Of a stretch of DNA of 64,000 bases, positions 57,858 to 64,000 are shown in pieces. Source of the stretch: Trissonchulus latispiculum (lineage: Eukaryota; Nematoda; Enoplea; Enoplida; Ironidae). The position numbers and the translations under genes were made by a program. The DNA is taken from positions 40,001-104,000 of the forward strand of contig JASAND010020557.1 of assembly GCA_030248195.1 (NCBI GenBank), in the 5' to 3' direction. The number at the start of each line of letters is the position of its first letter. Position 1 is the stretch's first letter. Under the pieces are notes generated by a model, which was not told where the DNA came from, ran no database searches, and worked only from the letters and a program-made list of their open reading frames with translations.

Positions 57858-58274
57858 TTGCCTCAAATTTCGGACAACAACTGGCATTATTACTATCTAT
57901 CAACGTCAGTACATCCGGGTGAGCATGGGTATGTCCGTATTCCATGGTCTGACCTTTCTCGGGGCACTATTTCGGAATATACGTATGTACGTACGCAGGT
58001 CCAGAAAAAACGCAAGGACAAATATGATTCTAAGGGTAAACCTATAGAGTACAAAGAAGGTATGATGGTTTGGAAAGACGTTTCTCGAGCAAATATTCCG
58101 AAGGAGGCAAGCCGCAAATACCTTCCGGCTTTTGAGTGGGCTTTCCGGGCCCTTAAAGTTATTTCTCCTACCAACTGTCAAATTCAATCTACTCTCAAGT
58201 TAGACGCCCCTCCTGAAATTGTTCATGTGAATAGATTCAAACCGCTTCTGATGGAATTGACACCCGACCAGTAA
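57858..58274 (+). pseudogene. Integrase C-terminal tail (GPY/F-like)
   Basis: The C-terminal piece of a Gypsy integrase. Lys-rich QVQKKRKDKYD is followed by YKEGMMVWKDVSRANIPKEASRKYLPAFEWAFRALKVIS (split here only by reading), the small beta-barrel that binds DNA, then PPEIVHVNRFKPL, the usual 'VHVDRLKPY' end. The zinc-binding and catalytic domains are missing. Confidence 0.75.
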
Positions 58275-58811
58275 CCTCTATTTTATTTCCCCTCAACTGT
58301 ACTATGTATGTATCTCACACTACTGATCTCGTTTTGCTGTAATTTGTTAATTTTGCAATTTTAGGGTTTATACGTATATAATGGTTTTAGGCATATCTAT
58401 GTTTTCTTCATGTTTAGGTTTATATCTGAATTGTGGTGGTGGGCCTTGCCCCTTTTAAGCTTATTTTCAGGATTTTTCGGTCAGTTTTTCATACTTTAGG
58501 CTCTACTTTCTGATTTTGGTCTGTTTATGTGTTTTTCCTTTCTCTGAATTTTTTCCTTGATTGAATCCTATTATTTTGATAAAATTGTGTGGCCACCTGT
58601 AGAATTATTTTCTTGAATAATTATGTCTAACCGTAAAAATTTGGATAATGCTTCCTTAAATTAGAGTTTGTCTCTCAGCATTTTCGTATTGTTGCTACTC
58701 GTGAGGGTTCAGCACATTTTCAAGAGATCAAGAGGTTTCTCCTGAACATTTGCGGCAGATGGCGCAGCATGATCATTTGGCCGAGGATTTTGGCGTTCAT
58801 GCTCCGGGGTC
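58275..58811. other. T-rich non-coding spacer
   Basis: Strongly T-rich and purine-poor on the plus strand, with no reading frame. It separates the integrase tail from the accessory coding region. It could be an intron or an internal untranslated region. Confidence 0.45.
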
Positions 58812-59250
58812 ATGTCGGGTGAGGTTGCACTCCCCCCCTCCGCCCCCTCTTCACCTCCCCCCGATTCTCAAACTATTGAAACTTTACAGAATTTGAATTT
58901 ATCTGCCAGTCAGGGTGAATTTCTTGATCCCAAAGTTTCAGAAATTCTTTCACCAAAAAAGGTTCGTTTTCTTATTCCTACCACTATGTCTCATTTTGAT
59001 CCTATAATTGCCTAGCTTGCCCAGCCGGGTAGCACGGTCCCTGTTTACCCTTTTGACTGGGACGATTATTTGGCTTGGATCCGCAGCCAGCGCATTAGAG
59101 AACGTTTTTGTCTGGCTTTTCCAGAATGACATCCTGAGCCTTTTGAGAAACGGCCTTTGCCACCGCTAATGAAAAGGGTTTTGGCTAACCCCTACGGGTC
59201 GCCTCCATTTACGGATATGGTATCCTTTGCCTATTACAGTTCATTATGAT
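58812..59250 (+). pseudogene. Accessory-region coding remnant 1
   Basis: One frame reads from MSGEVALPPSAPSSPPPDSQ through SEILSPKKVRFLIP, then past a TAG (59013) into VYPFDWDDYLAWIRSQRIRE and, past a TGA (about 59127), into HPEPFEKRPLPPLMKRVLAN and PPFTDMVSFAYY. The composition is coding-like across both stops, so it is a decayed ORF of about 145 codons. I do not recognise the family. Confidence 0.5.
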
Positions 59251-59907
59251 CCATGTTCTCATTATTTTTCGCCCCCTACTCGTCATAATCCTACATTTTT
59301 GCCTTGCTTTACAGAATATAATTCTTTATTTCAGGTGGCCACAGGTTTTGATTTCAACTAAATTTTTTTGGTCTCTGGTGCTTTTTCCTATATTCGAAGT
59401 TTCTTACTTTTCTGAGTTTTGGAATGAAAGTGTTTTTCTTTTATGGAAATTTTTCTGCTGTTTTTTCATGTATCTAAAGTTTTCCTTGACTATTATTCCT
59501 TTCCTTTACCTTTGTATTTTGCTTTTTATATATACGAGGGCTATTTCACTACAGCACACAACAGCACTCATGGCACTCATTCATATACGTACTCACTTTT
59601 GGAGGTTTTTCCATCTTTTCACTGTTCTTGCTCCATGTTTGCACTTACTGTTTAGGTTTTCCTTGGGTTCTTCTGGTTGGTGCCTTTGGGGTTGGCTTTC
59701 CTGTTTCTGCTTTAGCGGAACAAAATTCATTGGGTTGATTTTCTTCCAGGTTGTGTTTTTCTTAGTCATATGATTTTATTTTAGATTCTCTTTAGTCTTG
59801 TTTCATGTAAAACTTGCGGCAAAAATTTATCTTGTGTACGTATTCAAAAGTTTGGATGTTATTTTGAAGCTAAATCTAATTCCAATCTTCTGTTCCAACC
59901 AAACCGA
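59251..59907. other. T-rich spacer
   Basis: Poor in A on the plus strand. A 175-codon open frame here encodes almost only hydrophobic residues, as T-rich DNA does. I treat it as non-coding. It may be an intron or old regulatory DNA. Confidence 0.45.
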
Positions 59908-61399
59908 ATGTCTCGTAAAGCTTCTAAAAGCGACTCTGACGCTGTAAAGCGTTCTGTGCCTTCGGCACGTACGCAGTTAGAAACGGTGGGGGGCGACTGG
60001 CGCAGCTTGAACCCTCAAGGGGGGGGGGCGTCAGCTTCTCAGTGTTCGGCAGAAGAAACACCAGAACCTATGGAGTTTCCGGAAGACTTAGGGGGCGATG
60101 CCATTTTGTTTATTTCGCGCGAATCTCTTTTAAAAAAAATTTTTTTTCAGATAAACCCCCAGAATTGTTTACTTTTCGGGATCAAATTGATCAGTCGCAG
60201 TACTCTGCCTATAGTCGTCATGTTTCGCAAAAAATGGTTTTTTCTCACCCTTTAGCCAGGGCACTACAGTAGTTACGTCAATTGAACAACTGGTCCGGCC
60301 CTTCCCTATCCGGGTTGAAGCTGCGCAAAAAGCGGGTTTTTTGGCGTGGGATCTGGAAGGGACATCGGAGAGAGCTTTTTGGGGCTTCCTCCCCATCGTA
60401 CCCTGTCCTTGATTCAAATTGCTATTCCCTACCCGGAAAAGTTGCATTTGTTTCGTTCGCAAATTGATCAGGTTAATCCTACAAATTCGAAACAGAACCC
60501 TATTTCGTTGGGTATCTATTTGATTCCATTGTATGTGCTATTTTTTCAGTACCCGTCTTGGGACTACTTTCAGTATTTATTGGCCCCGCTTTTCTATAAC
60601 ATGTCCTATCCTCCTTTTGGTCTGAATCCTCTGGCCGATGTCCGGCGCTTGTTAGGGGCTTTGGGCATAGATGCCCGCCATTCCGCCACAGATCTTGCGT
60701 ATCTGGTGCGTCAGGTCGTTGCGCGTCTTTCAGACCACCCTATGCAGCAGTGGTCTCCAGTCGATTCTAGGGGCCCTTATCCATGGCGCAATAAGAATAA
60801 ACAGCGGATTCCTCCGCCGGTGAGTACGCGCGTGGATATATCTTTGTCTTGGTATCAGGAGGAAATTTTACTGTCCAACGCAGTTGTGCAAGGCAGCTCC
60901 TTGCCGGGGTCTGCAGCCTTCTCCGTCATTAGTTGATTTGCGCTATGGGGCGCGGCGATTTTTCTAGTTCAGCTGCATCCAGGTCGATTACTCGACAGCA
61001 CCAGGCTTTGTTATCTCAACAGGAGGATTCTCCAACAAGTCTTGTGGATACAACGCCCTCTACGGCAGATCAAGCGTTTCTTTTGGAAGATTCCGACCAG
61101 CAGTCATCAACTGTGTTGGTAACTTTGGAGGAGCCCTCGGAACTTTTAGGATCTGTGAGTTCTCCAGTTTTCCTGCTCCGACAAGTTTGGGCTCTGTCCC
61201 GATAAGTTCGGGGCTCTGTCCCGATAAGTTCGGGCTCTGTCCCGACAAGTTCGGGCTCTGTCCCGATAAGTTCGGGGCCGCTCCGATAAGTTCGGGACCT
61301 GCCCCAACAAGTTCGAGCCCTCTTGCAACAAGTTCGGGATTACCATCAGTAAGTTCGGGCTCTACAATATCCGGGCCTATCACGACCCCTGGTATTTGA
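59908..61399 (+). pseudogene. Accessory ORF, N-terminal and middle part
   Basis: It starts MSRKASKSDSDAVKRSV, a basic and then acidic disordered lead. After frame slips (near 60130 and 60370) a helical, aromatic-rich segment of about 190 residues follows (KLHLFRSQIDQV, YPSWDYFQYLLAPLFYN, LADVRRLLGALGIDARH, LAYLVRQVVARL). Its size and helical pattern could suit a capsid-like domain, but I recognise no family. Another slip near 60930 leads to a Ser/Gln-rich linker and the SSGSVP repeat. The frame reaches a TGA at 61397-61399 and the NADAR-like domain follows in the same frame. It may have been one protein with that domain. Confidence 0.45.
61190..61350 (+). repeat. 21-bp tandem repeat coding for a Ser/Gly/Pro linker
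   Basis: About seven units of GCTCTGTCCCGATAAGTTCGG, in places changed by one base, code for an SSGSVP(I/T) heptapeptide. They link the middle part of the accessory ORF to the NADAR-like domain. Some units differ by one base in length and shift the frame. Confidence 0.85.
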
Positions 61400-62026
61400 G
61401 TTGTTGTGGAGACGGGACAACAGGGTTTGGGTGAACACATGGTAGCTTCTAACATACACCGTATTCCGGGCACGGGCGAGCGGGGTCACCACCCGTATTT
61501 GAAGATCTATGGGCATGAATACAGTTTTTCGGAGAGCGGTTACCATCATCGTAAAATCGACTACTGGTTTGCTTGTCTGAGCCGGCTCGATACCTGGCCG
61601 TTCCAGGCTATGCAAGGGCCGAAGCATTATACCAGGGGCTGGTTCCATCGGTCAGTTCCGTTTCGCCGCTTTTGGGAACATCCTAAAATCCATGTTCGGG
61701 CATTTGTTATGCTTGATGTCATCCGAGCGAGGGGTCAGGTTTGTCCATCGTATCGCAAGTGGCTAGCGGCGACGGGGGTCCGACTCATCGTCGAGGCCTC
61801 TCAAAACGAGTATTGGGGGGTCGGCAAGAAACGTGCTATGCTTAGCCACATGGGGCCACAGGATTATACGCGTTTGACGTGTTTAAATCCGACCCCTGCG
61901 GCTCCCCACCAAAATTGGATGGACAAGCTCCACATGGTCTTACGGAGTGAACTGTTCTCCGATTTTGCCAGATTTGGTCTAAGCAATGCGGACGGACCAC
62001 CGCGAACAGGAGGTTTTGGCGGTTGA
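61400..62026 (+). CDS. NADAR/YbiA-like domain protein in a retroelement
   Basis: An open frame of about 208 codons; the first ATG is at 61439. The core has YLKIYGHEYSFSES (N-terminal 'F/Y-S-N-F' place), WEHPKIHVRAFVMLDVIRA, YRKWLAATG and the signature LIVEASQNEYWGVG, which fits the NADAR/YbiA (DUF1768) motif LVEAS..D..WG.G. NADAR proteins are N-glycosidases that act on riboflavin-pathway phosphates (YbiA) or on ADP-ribosylated substrates. The early N-terminal glutamate/Asn motifs are altered, so activity is uncertain. A TGA at 61397-61399 separates it from an in-frame repeat-rich ORF. It lies 3.1 kb after the integrase tail on the same strand, so it appears to be the 3' accessory gene of the LTR element. 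Confidence 0.72.
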   Translation, partial: VVVETGQQGLGEHMVASNIHRIPGTGERGHHPYLKIYGHEYSFSESGYHHRKIDYWFACLSRLDTWPFQAMQGPKHYTRGWFHRSVPFRRFWEHPKIHVRAFVMLDVIRARGQVCPSYRKWLAATGVRLIVEASQNEYWGVGKKRAMLSHMGPQDYTRLTCLNPTPAAPHQNWMDKLHMVLRSELFSDFARFGLSNADGPPRTGGFGG

Positions 62027-64000
62027 GGCCGAAAATGTGTAGGAAGCGTTGTTGTGCGTTGTTGTTGTTTTTGCAGCCCCGTGTATATGGAAAATTTCTG
62101 AAAATTTCTTTTGTGCCCGAGCTGATTTTTTTAAAATTTCTCTTTATATTTCTTTGATCATTGTACCTTTCCATGCTGACCTTAGGGTTCTTTGTCTTCG
62201 AATAAATTTTATTCTGAAAATTTCTTTTCTGTTCTGTTGAATTTTTGCCTAGTTTTTTCGTTTGCTCGGGCACATTTACTATTTTCTATCTTTCTACTTA
62301 TCTACCTTATGGCTTGAAGGGGTCCTGGGGTGGATGAGTCGCTTTGTTGACCTAAGACTGGGACACGGAGTGGCTCGTCTTCCCTATGGCCCTTGTTTTC
62401 TATCTACTTACACTTGACTAGTATTTTACGGTTTTAGTTTTTTGGGTTGTCGCTGTGGTGTGGGCCTCCAAAGGTTGTTACCTAAAGCTGGGTCAGCTTT
62501 GGGGTGCTCACACCGCCGTGGTCATGCTGCTACGGTTGAGGGGCTTTACTATTTTCATGTCGTGTTTTCTGAATTCGTTTTGTCCATTGTTTTGCATTGA
62601 TTCTATGCTGGTATTGCTTTATTCACAGTACTTTAATTTTTGTTTTTGTGTTTAGGTGATGGTTCTTTTCTACTGTACGGATCCCACACCCCCTCTTGCG
62701 CCAGGCGTGCCTCCCACGATGGATGCTATTATGCAGCAGGGCCTTGTTTTGTTTGGTCTGGAAGCGCACGGAGACTTGGTGGTGTTGGTCGGTGTCGACT
62801 TTGTGGCAGCGGTGTGGCCGGGAGCAGGATTGATTCTTCTGTATCTGGGGTGGGCTGCCTCGCTTGGCAGTTCCTCTGGGCCAGTTCCATTCTCTTTGTC
62901 AGGCCAGTTGTCGCCTTTGACTCTGTTTCTGACCTTTGATCTGTGGCGGGGCTTGGCCCTTGCATCTGTATCCTGGCCTCCTGGCCTCTACTGTTCTGGT
63001 GCGGCCGCACTTGGCCAGCTTTGTTCTTCCCGGGTCTCGGTAGAATCCCGGTTTGCTATTTTATGTACTGTTCACTTGGGCTGTGTGTGCCCTCTTTACT
63101 TTATGAACTTGGGTTGGCTTAGGCCATTTTCGAACTTTGTGGGTGGGTTCTGTTTAGAACATTTGTATACTGTTTATGGGCTCCCGGTGTGCTCTGGTCA
63201 TTTGCCTGGTTGCTCCCTCATGAAGTCGTGGTTCCCTCCTTCGGCACGCCTAGCACGTTTCCAGCTCCCCGTATCTTTGTTTCGTTGTGATTTTGCATTC
63301 CATTTTTGTCAGTATAACGGGTGGGGATTTTGTCTCTTTTGATGTTTGTTACTACCTATTGGGAGGGTTCCTTCAAATTTGGAGTACTGAGTTTTCTGTT
63401 CGGGCGCTCCCTATTCACGTTTGGTAGCTATTTTGCGGTAGTTTGGTTTTCTTGTTTTGGCCATGTTTAGCCATTTATAACTTTGCCTTACTATTTTTGC
63501 CTTGTATAATTTTTGCTTCTACTGATTTTTTGTGTTTATCTTACTCCATATGCATAATAAACCGCTAGTAATTGCTTATATTTGTTGTTTTCTACAAGCT
63601 TCTAGTTGGGTTTCTTCTGTGGGGGTTATTGTGATTGTTGGGATGGGTTCCCTAGTGGGCTGTGTCCCCGTTGTATCCTGTCTTTTCTGTCTGTTCGGCC
63701 TTGTGTGTGGGGATCTATACGGGTGTTTATTGTACTGTTTTCAAAATTTACGTAGTTGTTTGTGTTTCTCAAAAGTCGTCAGTAGGTTCGTTTAGTAGTT
63801 CGTTTCGTATGTTTGTTTCGTCTGTCTAAGTTGGTTTTGTGTTTAGTTTCGGTCACAGCCGACACAGTTTTACCCAGTGTCAGTCCGAAGTGTCAGTCCG
63901 GGCTCGTCTGTGAGCCGCGTAGTTCGCAGGCAGTGGGGATCGTTTGGCTCCACTTTTAGCCTTAGCTAGGTCTAATTCGCGTTTTATCTCTAAAACTACT
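62027..64000. other. T- and G-rich 3' region, no confirmed gene
   Basis: Purine-poor, T-rich stretches alternate with GT-rich ones. A 228-codon frame (62656-63342) is hydrophobic but has no known domain and fits the base bias. A short near-tandem (GTGTCAGTCCG twice) lies at 63880-63900. The 3' LTR of the large retroelement may lie here or beyond the edge. I found no copy of the 44.0-44.7 kb sequence to prove it. Confidence 0.4.

Noticed and set aside
59246..59773. 175-aa hydrophobic protein
   Set aside because: Same T-rich bias; it lies in a spacer between two decayed coding segments.
62656..63342. 228-aa hydrophobic membrane protein
   Set aside because: The T-rich plus strand alone produces long Leu/Phe/Val frames. 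There is no signal, domain or homologue I can recognise.

Overview
The window reads as nuclear DNA of an invertebrate animal, not of a bacterium. There are no operons or Shine-Dalgarno sites. Most of the sequence is AT-rich and non-coding. The single intact gene is a microsomal-type cytochrome P450 with a splice acceptor just before its ATG and an AATAAA signal just after its stop. Nearly everything else is transposable-element DNA in layers. I cannot name the species from sequence alone.

Left third (1-25.4 kb): two long non-coding elements of one family, copy A (1931-7805) and copy B (17367-23760), plus a piece of a third (1-~960). Copy B starts TG, ends CA, has a 4-bp TATA duplication and splits the reverse transcriptase of a minus-strand CR1-like LINE, so its ends are exact. 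The best reading is a giant solo LTR of about 6 kb. All three copies carry a heat-shock-element-like array and many hairpins. Between A and B lie several non-autonomous DNA transposons: two flanked by TTAA, one hAT-type with a perfect 8-bp duplication, and others with inverted ends.

Middle (25.4-45.8 kb): inverted-repeat elements (25.0, 26.3, 28.8, 37.3 and 43.2 kb), the P450 gene (31.3-32.9 kb), a broken hAT transposase C-terminus (34.2-34.5 kb), and a GC-richer minus-strand tract (39.4-42.8 kb). That tract has remnants of a CCHC zinc knuckle, an aspartic-protease motif and a DEDD-type 3'-5' exonuclease.

Right third (44-64 kb): one large plus-strand Gypsy-type LTR retrotransposon that is non-autonomous and broken. 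In order it has a primer-binding-site candidate, a frameshifted gag, a nested CR1-like LINE (48.1-52.1 kb), a protease split by a 2.4-kb palindromic element, and an integrase C-terminal tail. There is no reverse transcriptase, RNase H or integrase core. After this comes an accessory coding region (58.8-62.0 kb) that ends in a recognisable NADAR/YbiA-like domain. This retroelement-linked NADAR region and the heat-shock-array LTRs are the most unusual content. No 3' LTR is recognised before the window ends.
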